Shown one piece after another: positions 1 through 13,318 of a stretch of DNA of 64,000 nt. This DNA is from Karstenula rhodostoma CBS 690.94 (lineage: Eukaryota; Ascomycota; Dothideomycetes; Pleosporales; Didymosphaeriaceae): NCBI GenBank assembly GCA_010093485.1, contig MU001512.1, forward strand, positions 146,842-210,841, given 5' to 3'. The notes under the pieces were generated by a model that made no database searches, was not told the origin of the DNA, and saw only the letters and a list, made by a program, of their open reading frames with translations. The position numbers and the translations under genes were made by a program. Every line of letters begins with the position of its first letter. Position 1 is the first letter of the stretch.

Positions 1-3000
1 TAATAGGCTATTAATCTTAGGTTTACCTCTTAAAAGGCTAGACTTAGGTACTTAACTTAATATATCTATTCCTATATAAGCTAATATAGTACTATTAGGC
101 CTATATTATAGAACCTCCTCTAATAATATCTCTATACCTCTTATTAAATATAAAAGACTTTTAGCGAGACTAAGTATTTACCTACTACTAGAAAATATAT
201 ACTTTTTAGAGTTATAATAAATACTAGAAGTATAATTTTACTAGAGACCTACTAAAAAGTACCTAGTTAATCTAGAAAAGTAAGAATAGTTTAATATATT
301 AAGTTACTAATTTTTAGATTACACTCTAGACTATAGTAAAAGCCTACTACCTCGCTAGGTAATAATAGGGTTACTCTATTAAAATAAGAGCCTATTACTA
401 CTATATAATTATTATTTAAATCTTAATTATAATAATAGTCTATACCCCTACTAGAAATATACTAGAAAATCCTACTATAAAAATAATAGTAATACTATTT
501 ATATATCCCTCTATACTTTAGAATAAATATTTACTAAGTTTAGAGATTATATAATAAATACTATTTACAAGATATACTCCCTATCTATATACTAGAAATA
601 ATTATTATAATAGACCTATTTACTAATTAGTAAAAACTACTATTTAGAAATTTTACCTAATAATAAATAGCTATCTTAGGCTATATACTATAATTAATTA
701 TCTAGTTTTTATAATAACTTTAGAGAAGCCTAACTTAATAACTAAACTAGTAAAGGTAGGTATTAGTACTTATATAAGTCTTTTACCTATCCCTATTAGG
801 GTAATTAAACCTATTAACTATATAACTTTCGCACTACCTAGAATTACTATAAACTACCCTTTTACTATACCCTTTTAGTAGATAATATAAGGATTACTAA
901 AGAAAATAACTATATTAAATAACTTAGTAGAAGCCTTAAATTCTAGCCTAAGATTATAGGGTTTTTTAAGTCTAGTTTAAGTAAAATATATTACTCTAAT
1001 AGTACTATTAAGATATAAGGTAAAATATACTATAGGAATATTTATAATTTCCTAGATATAGCCTACTAGATATTATATATATAATCTATACTATCTTATA
1101 TTATATATAATAATTTCTACCTCTATTTTAAGGGTATTACTATACTATAATATTAGATAACTTTAAAACTAAGTAATTATAATATAGTCTTAGAGGGTAA
1201 TAGTATTAATAAATAGATATAAGTTTTTATTATAAATTTTAAAGTATAGTTCTAAGTTATAATAAAGAAGCTTTTAGCTATAAAATATAGCCTATAGGAA
1301 ATTATAGATAAAAAATTACTAGTAAAATAGTTTTTTACTATAGTTTAGTTTTATTAGGATTCTAGATTTATATTAACTATTAATCTAGATATAGTAGATT
1401 TTATATACTATAACTAGGTATAACTAAATATAAATCTATAGCTCTACCTCTATTTTACTCCTCTAGTACCTAGAGTTAGCTAAAATAATTTTTTAAGAAT
1501 AATTAAAAGCTACCTTTTAGATTTAGAAGCGCGCTTTAGATATTTAGCTAGTAAGTTATCCTTATAAAATTCTAGCTAATAATCTAGTTATAAGGTAATA
1601 ACCTTAGATAATAAAAATAGTAGTATACCCTATTATAATTATTTAAGGAACTACTAATATAAAGATTAGAAGCTATAGAGGTCTATAAATTAGAAGAATA
1701 AAGTATCTAATAACTACCCCTACTAATAAGGAAATATATAATAAAATAATAACTTAACTTATCTATAAAACTACTAGAACTAAAGTAAAAGAAATAATAA
1801 GTAGTCTAGAGACTCCTAGTAGGCCCTAAATAATAACTACTAAAATAGTACTACTAATAATTATAATAGGTAATACTAATAGTCTAGAAATAACTATAAT
1901 AAACTATAAACTACCCTATATATAGGCCACTAGAATAATAATACTAAAGAAATTAATACTATAAATAAATTAGAAAATATAAATAGGTATAATAATAGTA
2001 AGTTACCCTCTAAATCTAATATATTATCTAAAAGGACTAACTCTATAAATAATAATATATTAGATTTTAAACCCTAGAATTAAATACTAGGTATATAAAA
2101 ACTAGTATATATCTATAATTAACTAGATAGTAACTATATTATCGCGAATAATATTAACTATATATATCTATCTTATATATAAAAGTTTCTAAGAATATAA
2201 GGTAAAGAAAAAGTTTATAGAAATTACTATAAAAGTTTTCTATTAGGGAATAAACTTTACTAATACTTATAAAATAAATATAAGACCTATAGTATCTATA
2301 TAATTTTAAGTAAGCTAGTACTAATCTAGATAAAAGAGAATACTATCTCCCTACTTATACTAACTAAATATAAAACCTAGTTAATTAAATTATCTACTCC
2401 TTTACTATTAGGAGAGTTTTAGTCTATCTATACTTAGTACTACACTTAAATAGTAATTTAAGGCACTCGAGATAAACTAGATCTATAAATATATCTAAAT
2501 ACTAGAGCCTCTATTATACTAGGCTAATATAGTTTTATTTAAGAGTTTTTTCTAAATATATAATAGTATTATCTTAATATTCTAGTAAGTTATAATAGAG
2601 TTAAAAATAGCCTTTTATAATCTAGAGAGGTCGCTTACTATATACTTTATATACTAAGCTAGTTATTTACTAGAAATAATATCTTTATACTATAGCGAGT
2701 TAAAGTATATATTATTAATAAATTAAAACCTAATATCCTACTTAGAATAGATATACTAGTACTATAAGGGATAATTATTAACCTTAGTATAAAAATACTA
2801 ATTTAATTATTATACTAGAATATAATTATATAAATTACCTATATACCTAAAGACACTAATATAAGAAAGGTCTAGAAACTTATTATAGACTACTATACTA
2901 TTCTTCTAGTATATAATATTATATATATTCCTTTCTATATAATAAATAGTAAACTCTCTACTAGTTATAACTATAAGGTTAAAATAATATAAAATCCTCC

Positions 3001-3479
3001 TTTTAAAGTAACTATTTATAATTATCTTATTATAAATAAAATAACCTACCTTATTCTATATAATAATTCTAAGAATAAAGTATATATCTATTCTTATATA
3101 CTACTAGGCTATACTATTCCCTATAGCTATAATATAGCCTATACTTTAGACTAGACTAATTATAAACTTACTATACTTCTATAACCCTATAATACCCTTA
3201 TTATAGAATATATAGAGAAAAAATTTAAAAATAAAGTAATAATCTATAGACTCTAGTATAAATTTAAAGCCTTAAAAAATATAATTATATTATATCCTAA
3301 ACTCTAGACTAATAGAGGCCTTATAAAACTACTAAAGGACTAGTAGATATATATTGCCCTTAAATAAGATTAGGATTAGATAGATTTTAATATATATATT
3401 TATAAGGCTGGCGTAGAGGATAAAACTATTATTTAAAAATAGTTAGAAAAAATATAAGTAAAGAATAAGCTTAAGAAAA

Positions 3480-6360
3480 CTAAATATTAGATACTATTTA
3501 GATTACCCCTATTTATTATCTATAAATAGGTTATTAAGAATAATAAACCTATTTAGAAAAAGCGACCTATTATTAATTATAGGCGCCTAAATTCGGTTAT
3601 AGTAAAGGACTCCTACCTACTATCCTAGTAGTAGGATATCCTTAATAAATTAAGTGGTACTAAGTATATTATAGTTATAGATAGTTTATTCTACTTTTAC
3701 TAGTTTTCTATCTATCTAAATAATTAATAGATTCTTACTATTAATATATACTAAGGATAGGAAACCCTTAAGGTTACTACTATAGGCTTTAAAAACTTAG
3801 TATAATATATCTAGTAGTAAGATAATCTTATACTCTATAATTTCCCTTTTATCTATACCTATATTAATAATTTTATTATCTATAGTTAAACCTTTTAGAA
3901 TTACCTCTAATATCTTAAAGCCTTTTTTAAGTATCTTAATAATTTTAATATTAGCCTTATACTAGATAAAGCCTTTATTAGTTTTCTTACTATTTAATTT
4001 TTTAGATAATAGGTTAATACTTTTAGATATATAATAATTATAGAATAATTTTAGGTTCTATATAATCTAAAGTATCTAAGAAATACTTATAAACTTAAGA
4101 TTTATTTTAGAGTAGTCTAATATATATATAATAAAGTTCTATATTTAGCCTAAATACTAGAACCCCTATAAAAGGTTAAAACTACCTATTTATAATATAT
4201 ACTAAAGAAAAAGGGTTAGGTATACTAGAAATATACCTATAAAATATTACTACTACTAGAAGAATTTATTTATAATACTTTTAATACTATCTAATCTCTT
4301 TAGAATATAGTATATATTTATTACTACTAGAATAGAGTATACCTACTTTATATAGATACTAATAGCTCTTCTAAGTATAGCTTTAGTATTATACTATACT
4401 ATATAGTTAGCAATCTAGAGCTAGAAATAGAGTCTAGTAATATTCTAGTAGGCTATAAGAATAATATAAGCTTATTAATAGCCTAGCTACTATAGGTAAA
4501 GGATTTCTTTAATAAATCTATTTAACCTATTATATTCCTCTCTAAGTACCTTACTCTAATAAAGATAAGATATTATCTAATTAAGTTAAAGATAGTAGAT
4601 ATTATCTAGGGGGTTAGGAAAACTAGATATATAATTAAAACTACTTCTAAGGTCTATATCTTTACTAATTATTTAGTAGTTATAGTAATTACTTAGTAAA
4701 AAATAATTATAGGTTCTTCTACTATAATAAACGCGAATCTTCGCCTAGCTAGAGTATTTTTATACCTTTTATAATTTAATAGATTAGATATTTATTATTA
4801 CCTAAGCTACTACTATATAGTTCTAGATACCCTTAGTTACCTCTAGAATAAGAACCTTCTAATAGATATAGATTACCTTACTAATACCCTTAATAATTTC
4901 CTAGTAGAAGGGGTATTTTATACTATTCTAGTTTTACTTTTACTAGAATTTAGGAAATAACTTATTTAAGCCTATTAGGACGATAAGCTCTAGAAATATA
5001 CTAAAAAGATTACTACTAGAAAGAAAGATAATAATAAGGATTCCTCCTAACTATTTTAAGGTCTTTAATTTATTATTAAAGATTAATTAGTATACTATTA
5101 GGATAAAAAAGATAGTATAGAATATTTATATATTTCTAAAGTACTTTATAAAGAAATCTTTAAACGCGCTTATAATAGATACTTCTACTAGGGTTTTAAA
5201 TATATATATTAGTGGATTAGAGCCTCTTTCTATATATATAAGTTAGCTAATAAGCTTAGGGCCTACCTCTAGTACTATCTAGCCTATTAGTTTAACTAAA
5301 TACTATAATACTAGTCTTATAGAAACTTATAACCTATTAATTATATAGTATAACCTTTTAAGGTAATTACTATTAATTTTATTACCTACCTACTAGAAAT
5401 AAGAAATAGTTATAATACTTTACTTATATATATAAATTATATAAGTAAATTAGTTAGCCTTATACTAGACTATAAGGATTAGTTAGGTAAAGAATAGGCT
5501 AAGATAATAACTAAAGACTATTTTTTTTAAAAATAAAGTAATCTATATATTATCTAGAATAATAGAAGAAAGTAGTTTATTACTAGATTATTTTATATCT
5601 AGTATAATACTATAGGTATAGAATTCTATACTATAATAGTATATTACTCTACTAGAAATAGTATAGCTAAGTATATAAATTAATAAGTAAAGTATAGGAT
5701 CTATTTCTTTATTATTAAAAACCTAAATAATAACTAGACTAATATTCTTCTATATTTCTAGTTCTTATTAAATACTAGCTATAATACCTCTACTAGTATA
5801 TCTCTATATAAATATATTTATAGGTTTAATCCTTATAATAGTTTTAACCTTTTATATAATACTAAATTATTAAGTAAAGACTAATATAATACTCTAAGAA
5901 TTTAATACTAGAAATAAGTAGATAAGGCCCTTACTTTTACTTAGTTAATATAAAAGTACTATTATAACTAGAAATACTAGCTACTCTAGCTTAAGCCTAG
6001 TAGTTATACCCTACTTCGCCTTTACTATAGGTATAAGCTTAAGGGCTATTTAAATTAGAAATTAAATTATTAATAAGATAGACTAGTTAAAATATTAGAG
6101 AAGATTAGTAATAATACCTATTATATTAAGCTTTTCCCTAGTATATATATATATAATATAGTTAGTATATACTAACTAGAATCTCTCCTAGATAAAAAAG
6201 ATCCTTATAGCCGCGAATTTCTAGTATAATATAAGTAAGTCCTTATTAATCTAAATAAGAATAAGCTATAAATTATTAAATATACCTTAAAATACTAAGT
6301 AAATTAGTAAAGTAGTAATTTTTAGTATCTTATTAAATAGAAATATTTTCTAAATACCTA
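3480..6360 (+). mobile_element. Dead Ty3/gypsy chromovirus pol (RT, RNase H, integrase, chromodomain)
   Basis: Read through its stops on the + strand, this region keeps the order of a Ty3/gypsy polyprotein. A reverse transcriptase block of the 'RP..NYR.LN' type lies at 3560-3620. The catalytic box lies at about 3850-3885, where the two aspartates read as asparagines, as expected when TGATG becomes TAATA. A likely RNase H start is near 4330. Integrase core and 'YN' block motifs lie at about 5640-5820, and a chromodomain-like end at about 6260-6345. The domain order and chromodomain point to the chromovirus clade. The gag portion probably lies upstream (about 900-2100, with one possible zinc-knuckle G-H pair near 1925). 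LTRs could not be found by eye. The element is dead through dense RIP stops. Confidence 0.75.
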
Positions 6361-9300
6361 TAATTTCTAACTATATACTTATAAACTTAGTAATATAAAA
6401 TAAGTTATAGCTAATTTTAATATAGAATTTCCTATTACTATAGAAGAAAAGAGGAAATAGTACTAATTAAAAAAAATAGGCTAGAAGAAGTGCGAGCTTA
6501 CTATAAAGTAAGAATAACAATTACTAGTATAAACTAATAAAGCCCTTAAAAAGGATACTACCTCCTATACCTTAATATTTAGCGATACTAACTTAAATTA
6601 GGGAAATAATAATTTACTATTCTTAAGCCCTATTAAAAACTATACTACTATATTAGGCTATAAAGCTAGTATACTAGACTATATCTTACTACCTATATTA
6701 ATAACTAAGTATAGTAAAACCTATAAAAGGTACTTATAATTAGTTACTAATAATAATAATAGAATACTAGATAATTTCTTAAAAATACTAGAGTAACTAT
6801 AAAGGAGTAAAAGGATAAGGAAATAGTATATAGTTATAAATAGAACTACTTATTAAATATTTTATTTATAATATTTTTTAGAAAGGCTTTAGTTTTTAGT
6901 ATATATATAGACTATTAAATTTAGGATTCCTACTCTAGGTATTTTATATTTTATAATATTATTTTTAAGTAACCTTTATAGTATATATATTTAGAATATT
7001 ATATATTACTACTAGACTTTTTATAATTTTCTATTATATAATAGAAATAAATAGATACTATTTTAAACCCCTACTATAAGTAGTAAGCTAGATAATTTTA
7101 TTTATTTATTCTATACTAAATCTCTTAGTAAGGGATACTATTCTAGTAACTCTATCCCTAGCTATATTTATTTTCTACCCTATTACCTATCTACCTATAA
7201 AATATATAATCTTTATTTATATCTTAATACCTTATTTTAATATAATATTATCTACCCTTTATTTTATACTAGTAGTATACTAGCCTTACTAAGATAATAT
7301 TAAGAGATATAAATATATACCTACTAGTAAATAGACTTACTTTAAAATTCTCTTATTTTTACCTCTTAGTCTAGTATTTTATCTCTATTTTAAATCCTCT
7401 TACCCTTATTATAATAGTAGATAACTATAAATATTAAGTTAAATTTCTTTTTTTCTTTAACCTTATACTCTCTTTAGTAAGTACCTATAACTATAGTAAT
7501 AAGTAGTAATACTAGTATACTACTAAAAATAGTATATTCTAAGGAGAATAAATACCCCTAATATAATACCTCCCTTCTAGTAGAATAACTATAAATAACT
7601 TTAAAGAAACTACTACTAATTATAAGCTTAGATAAGGTATAGTATTACTTATTTAAGTATTCCCTAGTATTAAGAGCTATAGGTAATAGTAAAACTATTA
7701 CCCTTCTAGTCTATTCTAGTCTAAGGTACTCTCTTTTCTTTAATATACTAATACCCTACCTTACTATAATAAATATAATCTTACTTAAAATAATAATTAC
7801 TAAAGTCTCTAATCTAATATTATTATTTAAGTAAGAGTTTATTACTAGGGATAATAATAACCTATATACTAAGTATAAACTAGAGAATAAGGTATATACT
7901 ATTAAATAAGGATCTTAAGACTTAGTCTATATTAATTAAAAGGCCCTTAGTAATATATTATAGTATTTTTAGAATATACTTTCTAGTAATTATATATATC
8001 TTACTAATCTAAGCTCTATCTATACTTAAAAATACTTCTATACTATTTATAATACTTTAGTAATATATTCTAACTAAGTCTAAGTATACCTATTTACTAT
8101 TACTATATCTCTTAGTATATAAGTAATACTAGTTTTAATAAATAAGGAAAATAGCTTTTATATTTCTAAATAGAATATTTATAATAATATACCCCTCTCT
8201 ATATAGATTATATTAGAATATAAAGATATATTATTTATAATACCTCTAGAATATAAAATTTTTAAAAACCTTAATAGATTTAATAAGAGATATAGTAAAG
8301 ACTAGAGAAGTCTTATACTATACCTATTTAACCTTAAGGTACCTATATTAGTTAGTAAGGCTACTAGATTCTTACTAATATTAGAATAGCTACCTATAAT
8401 TCTAAAATAGAAGCCTAATATAACTATAAAATAAGACTTTAAACTACCTTTCTAAATATAATCTAGTTTTACTAACTATAATATTCTCTCTATAAATATT
8501 TCTAGTAAAAAATATATAGCTTAAAAGAAAGGTATAAATAATAAGAGGGTATTAATCTATTAGATTATTTTCTATAATAAGTAGTATTTATACTAGTACT
8601 AAGAATATATAATATTAAAATTAGATAATTATATTATATCTATAGATACTATCTTTAAGTTTTAAGTAAAGGGAAATCTAATCTATATATACTAAATCTA
8701 TCTATTAATATATTTTACTAGCTTTAGTACTAGAATAGATATATATATATTAGAGGATTATATCTATTACTAGCTATATAAGTCCCCTTATTAAAGAAAG
8801 AGTAAAAATAAGGTACCTATATATAACTTTAGTCTAGTATAAGGGAAAGATATTCTATTATAATTAAATAAAGATTATATAATTAACTATTATAGGATAG
8901 TAGTCTAGATAGGCCCTAAAAAGAAAAATAATAGTAATATCTTTATAACTAGCTAAGTACTTATTATAGGTTTTAATAATATTACTAAAAACTATTTTAT
9001 TAGAACTAGTTTCTATACTACTTTCCCTAAATATAAGTTATATAAACTAAACCTAGTACTCTTTATACCTATTATAAAGTAATTTAATAATAGTAAATAG
9101 CTATACCCTATAGTACCTAGTAGTTACTATACTAGAGGACTACTAAATAAAGTTATAAAATTTACTATAAATCTAGATCTAGTTAGATAATATAAAATAT
9201 CTTATATCCCTAAAATATAAACCCTTCCTTAACTTTAAATAAATACTTTCTTTATAAATAATTATTACCTAAGTTTAGTTATAGATAGTAAGGAATACTT

Positions 9301-10315
9301 TACTACTAAAGAAAAAATACTAATTAAATATAAGAAGACTCCTAAGAGAGATATTATAAAACTATTAAAGTATATAAAAACTATTAAAGATATTACTACT
9401 AATAATATAAAACTATTAGCTCCCTCTATAAAGTATAAATACTTTACTAAAAAGACTACTATTACTAAGACTAAGCTACTAGTACCCCTTATTAGAAAGA
9501 TATAAAAGTTAAAGCTACTACCCTCTACTAATATAGTAAAATCTATAGAAATAATAATAAAAGACTTTATAGTATCTAAATAACTTACTATCTCTACTAA
9601 AAGCTTACTAACTAAACTTTTATAAATAGACTAGATAAATCTTTAACTAAATCTAAATACTAAACTTACCCTAGTAATTATACTAGATAAGAGTATTTTA
9701 AATTTTAAGCTTAACCTTACTAATTAAACTACCTTATAAGGTAATAGTAAGGATACTAAATATATCCTTAGAGATAATAGTATAATTAATCTACTAAAAT
9801 AAGTTATAGATTTTATTTTTATATTATACTCTAGTAATAATTTATATTTTAATTTTTAGCCTACTAGAGATAATAATATATACCCTACTCTCTAGCTAAA
9901 TACCTTCTTTATATAATATTATAAGAATAAAATCTTTCTAGTATAAAAGGAAACCTTTATTAAATAATAAACCTATAGTTTTCTTTTTTTTTACTTCTTT
10001 ATTTTTTTACCTATATATACTTTACTAGAGTTACTAGATTTAACTTTATAATATAGTAAGGCTCTACTAGGATTTTCTTAATTATAAGTAGTCTACTAGG
10101 ACCCCTTAGCTTTATTAGGATTTCCTTTTAATAGCTCTACTAGGGTTTCTACTTAATAGCTTTAATAGAACTATTACTAAAAGGGCCCTAGAGGAATATT
10201 AGAAATTAGTTTTAGTATAAGAGGTTTTAGTATAAGGATTAGTCTAGGTATTACCTCTAGTATAGATAGTTAGCTTTATAATAATAATATATAAAGATAC
10301 TAGAGACTATACTCT
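6361..10315. other. Unidentified RIP-degraded repeat DNA
   Basis: This has the same CA/TG-free composition as the block around it. I could not match it to an element class. It may be the 3' LTR of the gypsy element followed by one or more other transposons. No intact coding sequence is visible. The end is abrupt at about 10315, where CA, TG and CG return at normal frequency. Confidence 0.6.
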
Positions 10316-11814
10316 TACATGTGGTATTAAGCCACGAAACGAAACTCGAGCGCTGGGGCAGTTTAATATAGATGTGCATGCGCCACAGATACCTCACTAT
10401 CACAGCACTTCCAAACCAGCGCCATCGCCATCGCCCTGACTTGCCGTGCTGCTGCTGTCTTGATCCCCAACATCGACCATCCTACCATCTGTCTGTCTGG
10501 CCAGCTGCTGACGATGACGATGACGAGATGCTGAGTCCCATCTACACTACACACCCGCATCAAGCGTCGCACATGCCATGCCATGCAATCAACCTGCACC
10601 GTCGCGCCCCGCCCCGCTCCGCCATCACCTCTAAATATTCCACCCGCGTAAAGCGCTCGTCAAAAAATGAAATGCCATCCCATCCTACCTAGCATGGCAT
10701 GTGAAAGTAAACAGCACCAACTTCGCAAGTCCTCCCCAAGCCACACACGCGCCAAGCTTCCCTCCGACTACTGCACTGCACTGCACTGCACGCAATCCTG
10801 GCTTGGCTGCCCGTCACGCGCACGCCCACACGCGTATGCAGAGGTGCGGCGATTGAGCTGCAGTAAGTATCGTACGAGGTTGTATGTGTGGTGACGTTGT
10901 GACGTTGGGAGGGGGTAAACAAACGCTCTGGGGTAGATGGGGATTCCACGCCAACACGAAACCCTTCGCAGTTGACCGATGAAACTGGATGGATGGAGGG
11001 GGTTGGTAGAAGGTACAGTATCTCGCAGCTACATTTCTAGCCTACAAGTATCCTATCCTACCACATGATACTTCTCGCTGTACTGTTGTCCTTGTCTCCA
11101 TCGTAAAGGGAGGGGAGACAAACTGTGGAATGCAGTTGTGCGGTGTTGAGTGACCGAAGGGCGCGTATACGCTCTGGTTGTAGACGGTGCGCTGGGTGAA
11201 GTTGGGATTGGGACTGGGGTTTAAGTGCTCACGCTGGTGCTGGTGCTGGTGCTGGTGCTGGTGTGGGAAGTGGGGTGGAGGTGAGCGGGCAGGCACGGTG
11301 TGTAGTCTGGATTGGGTCGCTGTCTGCTGGGGAAGGGGGATGGGGATGGGGATGGTATGGTCTAGAGAACGTGCCTTTGGCTGCGGTCGTGAGGATCGGG
11401 TTCCAGGTTATGGACGTATTTCGTCAGTGTGCTTGATTTAATGGGCTGTGGGTAGGTAGACGGGTCGATTGGGGAGTATGCGCGGCGCGAATCGAGATGA
11501 CTGTAGTGGCTGGACACGCCTGGATCAGACAGAGAAACTTGCGAAAGTAGGAATTGCATATTCCTATTCCCCATCGCCCACTCACTCACACACACCTCAC
11601 AGCCGCCTCCCCAACCAGCACAGCACCGCCTCGGAAAACGTGAATGATGAGATTTTTGTGTTCGATCATGTTTCATACATGCCCTCGCCGCGGGGGCCAA
11701 GTAAGCTAAGCCAGCAACCAACCCCATGTCTGTCGTTTGCCGTGCCTGAAGTCAGAGAGACGCCGTGTATGCCCCGCCCACATCCATGTCAAAGAATCAT
11801 CGTCCGCGTCCACT
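10316..11814. other. Intergenic, no gene recognised
   Basis: This is about 1.5 kb of normal-composition DNA between the RIP block and the 3' end of RPL32. It has many short open frames on both strands but none with a recognisable protein, splice pattern or codon bias. It contains a short GCTGGT microsatellite and runs of simple G-rich sequence around 11330-11360. Confidence 0.6.
11233..11263. repeat. (GCTGGT)n microsatellite
   Basis: About five tandem copies of the hexamer gctggt, in non-coding DNA downstream of RPL32. Confidence 0.9.
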
Positions 11815-12470
11815 CTATGACTCGGTCTTAACGCGAGCCTTGCTGTTCGTCACCTTCACGCCCAACTGCTTCGCCTTGGCAATGATGTCGATGCGCTTTC
11901 GTGCGGAGACGGAGTGCGAGATCCTGTGCGTTGTTAGCCGGGAGCGTGCGAGGGGTGTGCGTGGGAGGCGTACTCGGCGGCGAAGGTCTGGTTGTGCATG
12001 AGGAGGAGGTCGACGTCGCGGGCGTTGCTGACGACGAAGGCCTTGTGGCCGCTGGGCATCAGGTGGCGGGTCTTCTTGTTGGATCCGTAACCGATCTGCG
12101 CATCCGTCAGCTAAAATCCCAGACACCGCAACCCCGCGCTGGGGCGTTCGTCTCAATGCGAGCCATTCGTTTCCGTGGCGCGCATTGCAGCGGGCAGTCG
12201 TACCTTGGGCATGGCAGCCTGGCCCTTGAACCGCCTTCGGACGCGGTTATCAATACCCTTGGGCTTCCTCCATGACGGGTCGACGCCTGTCCACAGTCAG
12301 AATCCAATCCCTCCTACTTTCGACACGGCGTCTCTCACATTTGAAGCGGTCGGACTGGTGGCGGTTGAAGCGCTTGGTGTCTACGGGCTGTCAGTCGCAA
12401 GTCTCGAGGGCGGCGGGCACGCAGGCGTACGCTTCTTGACGATCGGGACGTGCTTCTTAGCGGCAACCAT
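11815..12470 (-). CDS. RPL32: 60S ribosomal protein eL32
   Basis: Large-subunit ribosomal protein eL32 of the cytosolic ribosome. Five exons on the minus strand: 12431-12470, 12339-12380, 12204-12286, 11974-12095 and 11815-11923, all with GT-AG introns of 50, 52, 108 and 50 nt and with consistent phase. They give 131 aa, the usual length. Family blocks are visible: 'RHQSDRF', '[17 protein letters not shown]', '[20 protein letters not shown]', and a C-terminal '[22 protein letters not shown]'. The first intron acceptor is a TAG that yields 'VKKHTKRF', matching the family; the CAG a few bases upstream would insert extra residues. The ATG sits directly after a probable 5'UTR intron. Intron density is high for a 131-aa protein, as is common in fungal ribosomal-protein genes. 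Confidence 0.95.
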
Positions 12471-12523
12471 CTGCGAGCAGCTGTTAGCAATGGCAGGCGT
12501 CGCGGTGCCTGGGTCCAACGTAC
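12471..12523 (-). other. 5'UTR intron of RPL32
   Basis: A GTACGT donor and a CAG acceptor bracket 53 nt immediately before the RPL32 start codon, so the acceptor AG abuts the ATG. Leader introns are common in fungal ribosomal-protein genes. Inferred from sequence only. Confidence 0.6.
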
Positions 12524-13318
12524 TTTGTCGATTTGTCGTGGCGGTCGTCTTCGGGTTGGCGTTGAAGTTCTTCACAACGTCGAAAAGACCGATGGGTCTG
12601 TGGGCCAAGGCGCTAACAGCAAGCGAAGCGAGAAAGGAAAGCGCGCACGGGCCGCAACTTCCACGAGGATGCGCAAGCACACATCTTTTTGGAAGATGAT
12701 CCGTCCGTTTTTCTGCTCTCAATTGCATGTTCATTTCAGCTTTGTCGCGCACGGTTAACCCAATGTCAACGAAACCTTAACAGTTGCCACACATGGATAT
12801 CTGAAGAATTCTCTATTCCTACTGACATGTGCCCATGCACACACAGTGGAAGCAGAGAAACCTCGAACACCTTTGGTACCGACGTCTGTTGTAAAGGTTT
12901 CCGGGTCTACAGAGGCTGCAGCATACCTTTATTCCTGCAGAATCCCCCTCCCAAATTCCTACCATGCCATCGACCCTCAAATTCTCACACACAGTTCAAT
13001 CTCAATCCCGACATCACATCCCACCACAAAAGCCCATTCAAAGGTATACAGCGACCCTCTCCGGTGCGCCTCGTATTCAATGCCAGGCTAAGCTATCTAC
13101 AGAAAATGCATCCTCCGAAAATGTCCCGTCCAACAAATCTGTGTGGAGGGAGGGTATGTGATGCCGCCCGTGAATGTAATCATGCGCCCGTAATCCGTCT
13201 ACCGCCATAGCCTTCCTCGTCCCAGCGTGTCTCCGATCAATGTCATTCCGTGAAGATACCCGCTGGCTGAGTCCACCCGTCGTGTCTTGTGAACCCGCTA
13301 CGTCGAAGCATCCCGACC
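12524..13318. other. RPL32 leader/promoter and DCN1 3' flank
   Basis: Non-coding. The part next to RPL32 should hold its leader and promoter (minus strand). The part near 13318 should hold the 3'UTR of DCN1's neighbour region. I see no gene and no confident regulatory motif. Confidence 0.5.

Larger units (their letters stand above)
1..10315. repeat. RIP-saturated AT-rich repeat block
   Basis: The whole stretch is built from A, T and short C or G runs, with the dinucleotides CA and TG nearly absent. Only scattered survivors are seen, for example near 567, 830, 1927, 3350, 3410, 3650, 4415 and 6488. Repeat-induced point mutation in ascomycetes turns CpA into TpA on both strands, and this is its expected end point. 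Every reading frame is closed by TAA or TAG, so no gene here can be functional. TGG codons have become TAG and CAA or CAG have become TAA or TAG. CC, CT and GG survive, so this is not simply low-complexity AT DNA. It probably contains several old transposons. One is identified below. Confidence 0.95.

Noticed and set aside
1..10315. CRISPR, centromere or mitochondrial insertion as explanation for the AT block
   Set aside because: No regular spacer-repeat structure. Remaining pol motifs and CA/TG loss fit RIP of transposons better. Centromere identity cannot be judged from sequence alone.
10316..11814. Numerous 60-120-codon overlapping frames
   Set aside because: Both strands open at once, low-complexity residues, no splice pattern or family.
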